Of a stretch of DNA of 64,000 bases, positions 1-7,046 are shown piece after piece; the first letter of the stretch is position 1, and every line of letters begins with the position of its first letter. The position numbers and the translations under genes were made by a program. The notes beneath the pieces were generated by a model. The model worked only from the letters and a program-made list of their open reading frames with translations. It made no database searches and was not told the origin of the DNA. The stretch lies in NCBI RefSeq assembly GCF_009725995.1, contig NZ_RCNS01000003.1, forward strand, positions 868,001 through 932,000, in the 5' to 3' direction. The stretch is from Zobellia laminariae. GTDB lineage: Bacteria; Bacteroidota; Bacteroidia; Flavobacteriales; Flavobacteriaceae.

Positions 1-2
1 AG

Positions 3-185
3 GAGGTCGGAGATGAAATATTTGCTGAAATTCAATACCCAACAGCGCATAGGTTATTGACTAAATGTGATGCTATATTGAGAATTGAAGGGGAATCTAA
101 AGGAGCTGACCAAGATGTCAAAATCGGAAAAGAGTTGGGGTTGAAAATTTACTATGACGTAAATGAAATTCCAGATGCAGAATAG
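3..185 (+). CDS. DUF4406-like protein, C-terminal part (5' end outside window)
   Basis: An open frame enters from the left edge and stops at 183-185, leaving about 60 residues. The visible part contains a YPTAHRLL stretch followed by [18 protein letters not shown], which resembles the C-terminal motif of DUF4406 proteins, a nucleoside 2-deoxyribosyltransferase-like fold. The biochemical role of that family is not settled. It is on the plus strand and overlaps the start of the following Nudix gene by 11 bases, so the two are probably co-transcribed and translationally coupled. They run opposite to the other genes of the cassette array. Identity rests on the motif only and the N-terminus cannot be seen. 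Confidence 0.6.
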   Translation, partial: EVGDEIFAEIQYPTAHRLLTKCDAILRIEGESKGADQDVKIGKELGLKIYYDVNEIPDAE

Positions 186-756
186 TAAAGTTCGGAATCT
201 AAAAACTGAGGTTCTTTCTGATAATTGGTATACCTTGAGAAAAGTCACTTTCGACTATTTAAAAAAGGATGGAAGTTGGGAAACACAAAGCAGGGAAACC
301 TATGATAGAGGAAATGGTTCAACGATACTTCTTTATAATAAAGAACGGTCAACTGTAATACTAACAAGACAGTTTCGGATGCCAACTTATGTCAATGGTA
401 ATAAAAATGGGATGCTTATCGAAACTTGCGCTGGACTTTTGAGCGAAGAAAATGCTACCGAATGTATTCAGAGGGAAACGCAAGAAGAAACGGGGTATGA
501 AATTTTATCTGTGGAGAAGGTTTTCGAAGCATATATGTCCCCTGGTTCTGTAACTGAAATTGTTTACTTTTTTATTGCCGAATACAAAGATTCGATGAAA
601 GTCTCTGAAGGTGGTGGAGCCGAAGATGAACAAGAAGAAATTGAGGTTCTGGAATTGAAAATTGAGGAAGCTGTTAAAATGATTGAAAATGGAGAAATTA
701 AAGATGGAAAAACAATAATGCTATTACAGCATATTCAACTCAGAGGCATTCTTTAA
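175..756 (+). CDS. nudK: NudK-like Nudix hydrolase (GDP-mannose / nucleotide-sugar pyrophosphatase)
   Basis: A 193-residue protein that resembles E. coli NudK along its whole length, with the shared stretches [29 protein letters not shown] and GEIKDGKT. The Nudix box reads AGLLSEEN...RETQEETGY, so the metal-binding RExxEExGY core is intact, while the acidic residue normally in the middle of the box is Asn. NudK enzymes hydrolyse GDP-mannose and related nucleotide sugars in the cytoplasm. I chose the ATG at 175 because it matches the N-terminus of NudK; an in-frame ATG at 163 would add four residues. The gene overlaps the upstream DUF4406 gene by 11 bases. It sits in the outermost visible cassette of the array, in inverted orientation. 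Confidence 0.85.
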   Translation: MQNSKVRNLKTEVLSDNWYTLRKVTFDYLKKDGSWETQSRETYDRGNGSTILLYNKERSTVILTRQFRMPTYVNGNKNGMLIETCAGLLSEENATECIQRETQEETGYEILSVEKVFEAYMSPGSVTEIVYFFIAEYKDSMKVSEGGGAEDEQEEIEVLELKIEEAVKMIENGEIKDGKTIMLLQHIQLRGIL

Positions 757-905
757 AATTGCATATTCAAAATAAGTCCATAGTACCAGTTTCGTACAGT
801 TTGGAAATCCATCCGTAGTTTTTTAGATTGAGTAAAGTCCATCCGTAAATTTGCTCAAAAAGCCATCTGATTTGTAATTAATAGATTTTTTCGAGCAATT
901 GAAGA

Positions 906-1040
906 TAACGTTTTTGTGTATGATTTCGTTGCGTATTTAAGCACTAAAGTTAGCAAATAAATCACAGGTAGAAAGTCCGCGAGGGTTTTCGTAAGTAGGC
1001 TAGAACTAGCAATGAATTATACACGTTGTTGTAGCCAGTT
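906..1040 (-). repeat. Cassette-boundary repeat R1 (attC-like, family A)
   Basis: A 135 bp element that could fold into one long imperfect hairpin. Outer arms 916-932 and 1009-1024 pair over about 13 of 16 positions with one bulge. An apical hairpin at 971-990 has an 8-bp stem closed by GCGA. The right end carries GTTGTAGCCAGTT (1028-1040), which is matched in inverted orientation by AATTGGCTACAAC at 1821-1833, on the other side of the methionine aminopeptidase gene. Same architecture as R3 (3095-3236). The 757-905 stretch to its left holds no gene, only a short direct repeat TCCATCCGTA at 808 and 838. Confidence 0.7.
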
Positions 1041-1042
1041 TT

Positions 1043-1807
1043 TTAATTCCATATTCGATTTGATTCAGTCAGAATCATTGGGTCTTTATCTGTAATTAAT
1101 ATTGTTTGTTCGTGTTGTGTCACAAATCCACCTTTGTTGCCAACTAAAGTCCAACCGTCATTTAATTCTACTGCAACAGTCGATTTAGTCGAAATGAAAG
1201 TTTCTATTGCAACTGTAGTGTTCTTTTTAAATCTTTCACGATTTGTTTTAACTCTGTAATTTAAAATATTTTCAGGTTCTTCGTGTAAACTTCTTCCAAC
1301 TCCGTGTCCTGCTAAATTCTTAATTACTTTAAATCCAGACTTTTTTGCTTCGGTCTCAATTATTTGTCCAATATCAGCTATTTTAACACCACCTTTTATG
1401 TTCATAATAGCTTTTTTTAATATGTTTTTGGAAGCATCTACAAGAGGTTGATGATTGTGTATATCTTTTCCAAGAACAAAAGAACCACCATTATCAGACC
1501 AATATCCATTTAATTCAGCCGAAACATCAATATTTATTAGGTCACCTTCTTTAAGTATTTTATTTTTAGATGGAATTCCGTGAGCAACTTCTTCATTCAC
1601 GCTTATACAAGCATAACCAGGGAAGTCATAAGTTTCATAAGGTGCTGATTTTGCTCCATAACTTCTTAAAATTTCACCGCCATATTCGTCCAATTCTTTT
1701 GTTGACATTCCAACTTTAGCATATTCTCTCATCAATTTTAGTGTAGTTCCAACAACTTCACTAACTCTTTTCATTCCTATTAATTCAGATTCTTTTGTTA
1801 TCGACAT
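1043..1807 (-). CDS. map: Type I methionine aminopeptidase (cassette-borne extra copy)
   Basis: A 254-residue enzyme predicted to remove the initiator Met from nascent proteins. All five metal ligands of the type I family can be placed: Asp94 (INIDVS), Asp105 (WSDNG), His168 (AGHGVG), Glu202 (AIETF) and Glu233 (QHEQT); the substrate-contacting His is in AHGIPS. Length is normal for the family. A longer frame extends to 1888, but those extra 27 residues run through repeat R2 and look unlike the family, so I start at the ATG at 1807. The stop codon lies 2 bases from repeat R1 and the start about 15 bases from R2, so the gene fills its cassette. It is not in the usual ribosomal-protein context of an essential map gene, which suggests a second copy. 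Confidence 0.88.
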   Translation of the reverse strand: MSITKESELIGMKRVSEVVGTTLKLMREYAKVGMSTKELDEYGGEILRSYGAKSAPYETYDFPGYACISVNEEVAHGIPSKNKILKEGDLINIDVSAELNGYWSDNGGSFVLGKDIHNHQPLVDASKNILKKAIMNIKGGVKIADIGQIIETEAKKSGFKVIKNLAGHGVGRSLHEEPENILNYRVKTNRERFKKNTTVAIETFISTKSTVAVELNDGWTLVGNKGGFVTQHEQTILITDKDPMILTESNRIWN

Positions 1808-1820
1808 TTCGTTTTGTTTA

Positions 1821-2026
1821 AATTGGCTACAACGGACTTGTGTATGAAACGTAGCGTGTAGAAAGACACTAACTTTTCGAATTAACACAGAGCCGAATTT
1901 TTATATTTTGTTTTTAATTTATCATTTTTTAAAAGCCAAATTAAAAATTTGGCGGGCTTTCTAAATATGCACAAACCTTTCGGAAAGCCTATAGAAGCTA
2001 TGTTTTATACACGTTGTTGTACATAG
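1821..2026 (-). repeat. Cassette-boundary repeat R2 (attC-like, family B)
   Basis: A roughly 205 bp element. Outer arms 1840-1855 and 1997-2012 match over 14 of 16 positions, with the differences compatible with G-T pairing. An inner perfect hairpin GCCAAATTAAAAATTTGGC sits at 1935-1953. The left end carries AATTGGCTACAAC, the inverted partner of the R1 right end. The right end carries GTTGTACATAG (2016-2026), whose inverted partner is at 3096-3106 beyond the PIN gene. The inner hairpin and a following AAATATGCAC stretch are shared with R4. Confidence 0.68.
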
Positions 2027-3085
2027 TTATTTTTTCTCGACATTCCAATCAGGAATAAAATCATCGAAATTTTGATTAATAATCTTTTCAGATTTTAAGT
2101 CAACTTTACCTTCAAACATACACAAGACATAATTTTCATAAACAGCTCTGTTTTCACTATCTACTCGATGTTTTATTTCCTCTGGTTTATAATCTTTAGG
2201 GTAATGATTTGGGTAATCATTTAAATCAACTCTTGTCTCTTTGTCATAAATAGCTTTTAATTTTACGAGAAAGCTAGAAATAAGTGTTACATCTGATTTG
2301 TCCTCTGAGTATGTGTAATATTCATAAACTTGTATGTCAAGAATTTCAAATGAAATATTCTTTGGTGGTTTATTTCTGTTATAATAATCAGATACATAGC
2401 TTGGAAAGTCATTGATGTTTTTTAGTAGATTGGTTTTTATTATTGATTCGTCAATTGAGTTTAATACAATTTCATTATTTAAGAATCCAACCTGTAAGCC
2501 ATAATCACTTAGGTATTTAGGGATACTTTCAATAACAATTATATTTTTAATGTCATATACTGTAAGCATATTTTTAAAGAAAATATTCTCAGTAAAAATC
2601 TTATCTCTGCTAATGAAGATGATTTTATCATTTGGGTATTGAGATGCTAGATTTATTAAATTATTCCAAATTATAAAATCTCTAGTATTATCCTTTTTTG
2701 ATTCTCTTTTGTTCGAAATTGAAAAGTCAATAAGTAGTTCAGGATTTATGTAATCTGTAGCTTGAATTTTCCAACAAGTTGATTTTAGTTTATCTCTGAA
2801 TTTTATTATTGCTTTTTCTTCTAATTCTGAAGAATTTATATTCTCAATATTATTTACGTATGGATTAGTTTTAAACCTGTCGTAAACTGATTTATGGTCG
2901 TACATTAATTTTTTTAGATAATCATTTTCAAAATAATCGACAAGCTCTTTCAAAACTACATCTTGAAGAACTAGCTCGTAATGACTTTTTTCTAAAAAGT
3001 TTAATAAATAATCAAAGTTGGTATTGTTATTAAATGCAATTCCAAGTTCTCGATAAATGTTAGTGTCAAATGTTAGAAAGTGCAT
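2027..3085 (-). CDS. PIN-domain protein (DUF4935-like putative ribonuclease)
   Basis: A 352-residue protein with an N-terminal PIN-like domain. Acidic residues are at the expected places: Asp7 in TFDTNIY, Glu in VLKELVDYF near residue 47, Asp in NTRDFIIW near 140 and Asp in FISRDKIF near 160. That layout is typical of metal-dependent single-strand RNA nucleases, and the sequence resembles the large PIN proteins grouped as DUF4935. The C-terminal half (about 200-352) is unrecognised. No antitoxin-like small gene is adjacent, so a toxin role is only a possibility. The stop codon directly abuts repeat R2 and the start is 10 bases from the end of R3. Confidence 0.65.
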   Translation of the reverse strand: MHFLTFDTNIYRELGIAFNNNTNFDYLLNFLEKSHYELVLQDVVLKELVDYFENDYLKKLMYDHKSVYDRFKTNPYVNNIENINSSELEEKAIIKFRDKLKSTCWKIQATDYINPELLIDFSISNKRESKKDNTRDFIIWNNLINLASQYPNDKIIFISRDKIFTENIFFKNMLTVYDIKNIIVIESIPKYLSDYGLQVGFLNNEIVLNSIDESIIKTNLLKNINDFPSYVSDYYNRNKPPKNISFEILDIQVYEYYTYSEDKSDVTLISSFLVKLKAIYDKETRVDLNDYPNHYPKDYKPEEIKHRVDSENRAVYENYVLCMFEGKVDLKSEKIINQNFDDFIPDWNVEKK

Positions 3086-3094
3086 TTTTTCATA

Positions 3095-3236
3095 ATTATG
3101 TACAACGGTTTTGTATATGATACGTTGCGTGGTTTAGCACGTAATTTAGCAAATAAAAACCGAATAGAAAATCCGCGAGGATTTTCGTAAGTAGGCTCTC
3201 ACTAGCAATGGATTATATACGGTGTTGGCAACTGGC
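3095..3236 (-). repeat. Cassette-boundary repeat R3 (attC-like, family A)
   Basis: Same layout as R1. Outer arms are at 3113-3128 and 3205-3220, and a perfect apical hairpin GAAAATCCGCGAGGATTTTC is at 3167-3186. The distances between arms and hairpin are within one base of R1. The left end (ATTATGTACAAC, 3095-3106) mirrors the right end of R2 across the PIN gene. The right end (GTTGGCAACTGGC, 3224-3236) mirrors the left end of R4 across the DinB gene. Confidence 0.7.
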
Positions 3237-3248
3237 TTTTCATTTCAG

Positions 3249-3719
3249 TTAATCCCATATTTGAGGTCGGTCAATTCCAATTGTTCTTAAATAACTCAAC
3301 ATTTGTCCTGTGTGAACAGATTCGTGATATGCAATTCGATTCAGATAATCTCCAAGTTTTTTGCTTTGTCCCACTTCCTTTCTCTCAATCTTTACATTCT
3401 CTAAATCCAATTCGTTCAGTCTATTTATCATACTCAAAAAATCCGCTCGATAATTTTCGGCAAAATCCAGTTCGTTTTTCAAGTCTGAATATTTTAGTTT
3501 TTTCCAAGGTGATTTGTAATTTCCTAAATTCCCACGATTTTCTATAATTTTATGGAAAAGATGTTCACCCTCTAAAATGTGTCTTATCATTTCGATAATT
3601 GTGAACGCATTTTCGTCAGGTTTCCAATTCAGGTATTCATTAGGAATTCCGCTCCATAACTTTATACTCCGTCTTCTAATTTCGGAAAAGTTTAATAAAA
3701 TAACTTCGGTTGAATTCAT
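3249..3719 (-). CDS. DinB-family four-helix protein
   Basis: A 156-residue protein of the DinB/YfiT metal-binding four-helix fold. The likely His ligands are visible in IRHILEGEHLFH (about residues 46-55) and in YHESVHTGQ near 131-139, followed by LSYLRTIG, which is typical of DinB_2 proteins. Family members include thiol transferases and stress-induced proteins; the substrate of this one is unknown. The gene occupies one cassette between R3 and R4, with its stop 12 bases from R3. Confidence 0.75.
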   Translation of the reverse strand: MNSTEVILLNFSEIRRRSIKLWSGIPNEYLNWKPDENAFTIIEMIRHILEGEHLFHKIIENRGNLGNYKSPWKKLKYSDLKNELDFAENYRADFLSMINRLNELDLENVKIERKEVGQSKKLGDYLNRIAYHESVHTGQMLSYLRTIGIDRPQIWD

Positions 3720-3750
3720 TGATTAAATTTTGTTTGTAGTTCGATTTTCT

Positions 3751-3959
3751 GCTTGTTGCCAACGGTTTTGGCTAGGCTTTGTGTGGACAGAAAATCGACA
3801 AGATTTTCGAACACGCAACTAAGCCGAAGCTTTTTGTTTGGTTTTGTTTCTTTGGTTATCACAAAGCCAAATCAACAAGATTTGGCGACTTAGTAAATAT
3901 GCACTAAACTTTGAGCAAGCACCAAAAGCAGTATTAATTTTAGCCTGTGTTAGCTGAAT
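3751..3959 (-). repeat. Cassette-boundary repeat R4 (attC-like, family B)
   Basis: A roughly 209 bp element. It has an inner perfect hairpin GCCAAATCAACAAGATTTGGC-type stem at 3866-3886 and a second hairpin at 3790-3808 (GAAAATC, 5-base loop, GATTTTC). The GCCAAAT...ATTTGGC hairpin and the AAATATGCAC stretch after it match R2. The left end GCTTGTTGCCAAC (3751-3763) is identical to 5116-5128 at the recombinase end of the array. The right end is GTTAGCTGAAT (3949-3959). Its outer arms pair less well than those of the other repeats. Confidence 0.6.
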
Positions 3960-3973
3960 TTTTACATCAATTT

Positions 3974-4423
3974 TTATTTTTCTAATATAGTCTTTAAATT
4001 TTGCACACCAATTTTAGCTCTTTTATTCATGATTTTTTTAAATATTGGCAACAATAGAGATGTAAATATCAAATTAGTATTTCTGCTTTGCATACACCAA
4101 GTTAAAGTTGTGGTATTAGAAGAATTTTCATGAAATTTTATAGTCATCTTAGGGAATAATGGTGAAAAATCACCTTCAGTAATGAAGATTTTATTTTCTT
4201 CTGCTTTTACTACATTTAAAGAAATTTCACTCTCTCCTTTAAAAGGTACTATAACGGTTTCAATGTATTTTTTTCCAACAATTGCATGATTCAATGAATT
4301 ATTAGATTCTATTTTTATAACTTTTGGAAACCACGATTTGAAGTTTTCCATGTTAGTTGTAAATTTATATACTTCTTTTACTGTTCTATTAATAGTTACT
4401 GTTTTTGAAGTCAATGTATTCAT
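3974..4423 (-). CDS. SRPBCC-family protein (START/Bet v1-like ligand-binding fold)
   Basis: A 149-residue protein with the usual SRPBCC opening: an N-terminal strand, then VKEVYKFTTNMENFKSWFP, which matches the start of polyketide-cyclase/START-like proteins. Proteins of this fold bind hydrophobic ligands; nothing here tells which. It follows the Crp/Fnr-like regulator gene by 72 bases on the same strand with no repeat between them, so they look like one two-gene cassette in which the regulator may control the SRPBCC gene. Confidence 0.7.
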   Translation of the reverse strand: MNTLTSKTVTINRTVKEVYKFTTNMENFKSWFPKVIKIESNNSLNHAIVGKKYIETVIVPFKGESEISLNVVKAEENKIFITEGDFSPLFPKMTIKFHENSSNTTTLTWCMQSRNTNLIFTSLLLPIFKKIMNKRAKIGVQNLKTILEK

Positions 4424-4495
4424 GAAAATTAAATTTTATGTATTTATTTATATACAAATTTAATTCTGAAGCTACATTAGCTATTAGACAATTGT

Positions 4496-5062
4496 CTAAA
4501 AATTAGTTTTGGCTCTTATTCGGCTAAGATGTCTTTGTGTAATGCCAAGATAGGAAGCTATATACTGAAGAGGAATTTGTTTAATATATTCGGGGTGTCT
4601 TTCAATCAAATTGGTATATCTATTTTCTGCTTTTTCTTTTTGATGTTCAAATACTCTTTTTTCAAGTGTCATGAAATATTTTTCTGCTGTTTGTTTTTGA
4701 AATAGAAGCCAATTTGTGTTTTCTTTAATTAGCTTATCCATTTGATTTTTTTGTATTACAAATAGCTCCGTATCACTTAATGCTTGTATATTGATACTTG
4801 ATTTTTCTTGTGAAATATATGAAGAGAATGCTGTAATGAATGATTCAGGAAATGATAAACAATAAGTTATTTCGTTTCCTGAATTAGAATAGTAATATGA
4901 ACGCAAAATCCCTGAATTTATAAACGCCATATTCTTACTTATTTGTCCTTCCTTAATAAAAAAATCTCCTTTTTTATATTTATGATAACTCCCAAATTGG
5001 ATTACTTCATCTATTTCTGAATTTTTAAATATATTAAGAGAAGATAAGTATTCTTTAATCAT
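4496..5062 (-). CDS. Crp/Fnr-family transcriptional regulator
   Basis: A 188-residue regulator. Residues about 10-115 form a cyclic-nucleotide-binding-type beta barrel (YKKGDFFIKEGQISKNMAFINSGILRSYY). The C-terminus carries a short helix-turn-helix (LQYIASYLGITQRHLSRIR). The GE...RxS motif of cAMP-binding CRP is absent and no Fe-S cysteine cluster is visible, so the signal is unknown, as for most Bacteroidota members. It is the first gene of the array counted from the recombinase and precedes the SRPBCC gene on the same strand. Confidence 0.85.
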   Translation of the reverse strand: MIKEYLSSLNIFKNSEIDEVIQFGSYHKYKKGDFFIKEGQISKNMAFINSGILRSYYYSNSGNEITYCLSFPESFITAFSSYISQEKSSINIQALSDTELFVIQKNQMDKLIKENTNWLLFQKQTAEKYFMTLEKRVFEHQKEKAENRYTNLIERHPEYIKQIPLQYIASYLGITQRHLSRIRAKTNF

Positions 5063-5110
5063 AGGTTTTTTGATACTTTTTTTGTCAACCTATTTCAGGA
5101 AAGTACAGTC

Positions 5111-5190
5111 ATTCAGCTTGTTGCCAACTTGTTTATATGCGGAACATTCCGTCTTATATCCTACCAATCTGGCGTGATATGCGGAAGTTA
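5111..5190 (-). other. Putative attI-like recombination site at the recombinase end of the array
   Basis: The array-side boundary GTTGCCAAC at 5120-5128 is followed by two direct copies of ATATGCGGAA (5135-5144 and 5177-5186). Between them lie a short hairpin CGGAACATTCCG (5140-5151) and an imperfect inverted partner of the second copy (5143-5160). Unlike R1-R4 the site does not form one long palindrome. A boundary core plus two direct repeats next to the recombinase gene resembles the layout of integron attI sites. This role is inferred. Confidence 0.45.
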
Positions 5191-5258
5191 AGGTTTAATT
5201 TATCACTATTATTTTTCACTTTTTATTTACTATATAAGAATGCAATTTAATTCTTAAT

Positions 5259-6371
5259 TTAAATATTGTCGTAAGGATTTTTTATTCTACTCAAACTATT
5301 GTTCGATACATGGGTGTAGATCATGGTGGTTTTGGGGCTGTTATGCCCCAGTAACTCTTGTATATACCTGATATCGGTGCCATTTTCCAACAAATGGGTC
5401 GCAAAACTATGCCGTAAAGTATGTAACGTAATCCTTTTGTTAATTCTTGCTTTTTCAACCGCATGTTTAAGTACTCTCTGTGCACTGGCACTCGAATATT
5501 TTGCAGTGCCCTGCCCTTCGAACAAATACTCCTTGGGCCTATAAATCTTATAGTAGTCCCTTAGAAGCTGCAAAAAAGATACGGAAAGCAAAGTATATCG
5601 ATCCTTCTTCCCTTTTCCCCCTTTGATATGGATCAGCATCCGTTTACTATCGATATCCCAAATTTTTAAGTCAATGGCCTCCCCTACCCGCAATCCACCG
5701 GAATAGATAAGGCTCAATAAAGTTCTATGTTTAATATTTGTAATTGCTTCGAACAGCCGCTTTATCTCTTCCATACTTAGCACTACAGGTAGTTTTCGCT
5801 CCTTTTGTGGCCTTTCCAAATGGAGTTCATCGACACTTTTACCTAAATAACAAAGGTATTTCTTGATCCCGCTAATGCATTGGTTCTGATACGAAACGGA
5901 TTTATTGCGCCTCACTATGAAATCATAATTGAAAGATTCGATCAGCCGTTTACCCATGTCATCGGTCTTCTTTAATTTAGCGTACCTAACAAAAAAAGAT
6001 GTCACTTCAACATAGGTATTGATGGTGTTTTCGCTCAATCTTCGCTGCCGCAACCATTTTTTGAACTTATCGATATCCTCCGACCGAGGCCCGTCCAATT
6101 CCGGTAGACAAATGGGCTTTTCAATGATTTTTATCGGTGCCTTACCTTTCAGACCACTATAATCCACATAGCAATTTATTTTCCTTAAATGGTTGAATAT
6201 TTTTCTTTTATTTTTTCCCGAGTTCTCGATATAATAAGTCCGCTTTTGCGAACACCACTTTACATCGGGAAGCTTCCTCAGGTGTAACCCAACGGAATCT
6301 TCTTTGGCAAAGTCAATGGCGATGCGCACTTCTTCATCTGCAGTAAACAATGTCAATTTCACTTCACTCAT
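5259..6371 (-). CDS. Tyrosine recombinase, Xer/IntI-related, with N-terminal accessory domain
   Basis: A 370-residue site-specific recombinase. The catalytic residues are Arg228 (GGLRVGE), a Lys in KGGKGKKDR near 251-256, His317 and Arg320 (HTLRH), His343 (LLGH) and the nucleophile Tyr352 (MIYTHV). Residues about 95-180 are the SAM-like core-binding domain. Residues 1-80 form an extra N-terminal domain (LPDVKWCSQKRTYYI) seen in other Bacteroidota recombinases. The C-terminus (TTMIYTHV...IKNPYDNI) resembles the ending of integron integrases, but the extra insertion of IntI between the Lys and HTLRH motifs is absent. Its 3' end faces the cassette array across the putative attI-like site, and it points the same way as most cassettes. 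It is the natural candidate for the enzyme that moves them. Confidence 0.85.
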   Translation of the reverse strand: MSEVKLTLFTADEEVRIAIDFAKEDSVGLHLRKLPDVKWCSQKRTYYIENSGKNKRKIFNHLRKINCYVDYSGLKGKAPIKIIEKPICLPELDGPRSEDIDKFKKWLRQRRLSENTINTYVEVTSFFVRYAKLKKTDDMGKRLIESFNYDFIVRRNKSVSYQNQCISGIKKYLCYLGKSVDELHLERPQKERKLPVVLSMEEIKRLFEAITNIKHRTLLSLIYSGGLRVGEAIDLKIWDIDSKRMLIHIKGGKGKKDRYTLLSVSFLQLLRDYYKIYRPKEYLFEGQGTAKYSSASAQRVLKHAVEKARINKRITLHTLRHSFATHLLENGTDIRYIQELLGHNSPKTTMIYTHVSNNSLSRIKNPYDNI

Positions 6372-7046
6372 CCTATTTCTTCCCTATATGATGTATGATC
6401 AACAACAACCGATCATCAATTATTGAATTACAATATATTTAATTACAGATTGTTATGCAAAAACCTTCTCTAAAACCGATCCTATGTCCCAAAGCAGGAG
6501 CTCTATCTCTGCCGGATAGAAAAAACCTTTACTTATTATATCCTTTGTGCTTTCCCCTTTTCATTCTTATGTAAAAACGGAAATCCCATGTTCACTGCAT
6601 AGATCTTCATCGGCTTTAAAATAAATAACGTCTATTATTTTACCCTTTACTTCCCATAGTGCCTTTAGCGATTCCCTTTGGTCCCTAGCCTATCAAGATG
6701 CGGCCCGGAAAAAGCTTTTATAAAAAGAGCGAGTCTACGAGCCTGGTTATGCAAAGCGTCCCGGGGCGGATCTTGTTCCTTTGGACAATGGGAAACGGAG
6801 CCGTGGTAAGTGAACTATAAAATCCTGCACGTTTTCATTCATGGGTGAACCTGTAACTCATGATCCGGTCCATCGTGAACAAGCGGACTTGATTCCCTTT
6901 TCGGAATCGTGTCCAAGACAATTCAGCGGACCGCTTTTCCCTCCATGGTGCCTTTCGCACCGTGGAGGGGAACGGGGTGAGCGGCTTCAAGGTTCAACAA
7001 TGGTCTTCGCTTCAGCGGAACCCTTTGAGATTTGACCTAATTCCGT
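6372..7046. other. 675 bp non-coding stretch between the two recombinases
   Basis: No convincing gene is visible on either strand; the open frames are short and unlike known proteins. The left half is AT-rich. From about 6690 the sequence becomes clearly richer in G+C and stays so through the second integrase. The right half holds several strong inverted repeats, listed separately. It may be the left arm of the element carried by the second integrase, or the remnant of something deleted. Confidence 0.5.
6881..6969. other. Structured segment with nested and adjacent hairpins
   Basis: A 13-bp stem with one G-T or A-C mismatch is formed by CCCTCCATGGTGC (6939-6951) and GCACCGTGGAGGG (6957-6969) around a 5-base loop. 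Just left of it, AAGCGG (6881-6886) can pair with CCGCTT (6931-6936), enclosing an imperfect hairpin (6886-6896 with 6903-6913). There is no T-run, so neither is a simple terminator. It could be a structured RNA or a DNA site of the mobile element; I cannot assign it to a known class. Confidence 0.45.

Noticed and set aside
1808..1888. N-terminal extension of the methionine aminopeptidase frame
   Set aside because: The 27 residues lie in repeat R2 and have no counterpart in the family; the ATG at 1807 fits better.
2027..3085. PIN toxin of a toxin-antitoxin pair
   Set aside because: No small partner gene adjoins it and the protein is more than twice the length of VapC toxins.
3281..3547. 88-residue plus-strand frame opposite DinB
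   Set aside because: It is the antisense shadow of a recognisable DinB gene and resembles nothing.
906..3959. CRISPR array
   Set aside because: The repeats are 135-210 bp, hairpin-rich and separated by whole genes; no cas genes and no spacer-sized units.
906..3959. Classic integron attC sites with GTTRRRY cores
   Set aside because: The cores GTTGTA and GTTGGC do not fit RRRY, and the recombinase lacks the IntI insertion; I call the sites attC-like only.
6841..7035. 64-residue frame in the GC-rich non-coding stretch
   Set aside because: It runs through the strong hairpins, with no start signal or similarity; GC-rich DNA keeps such frames open by chance.
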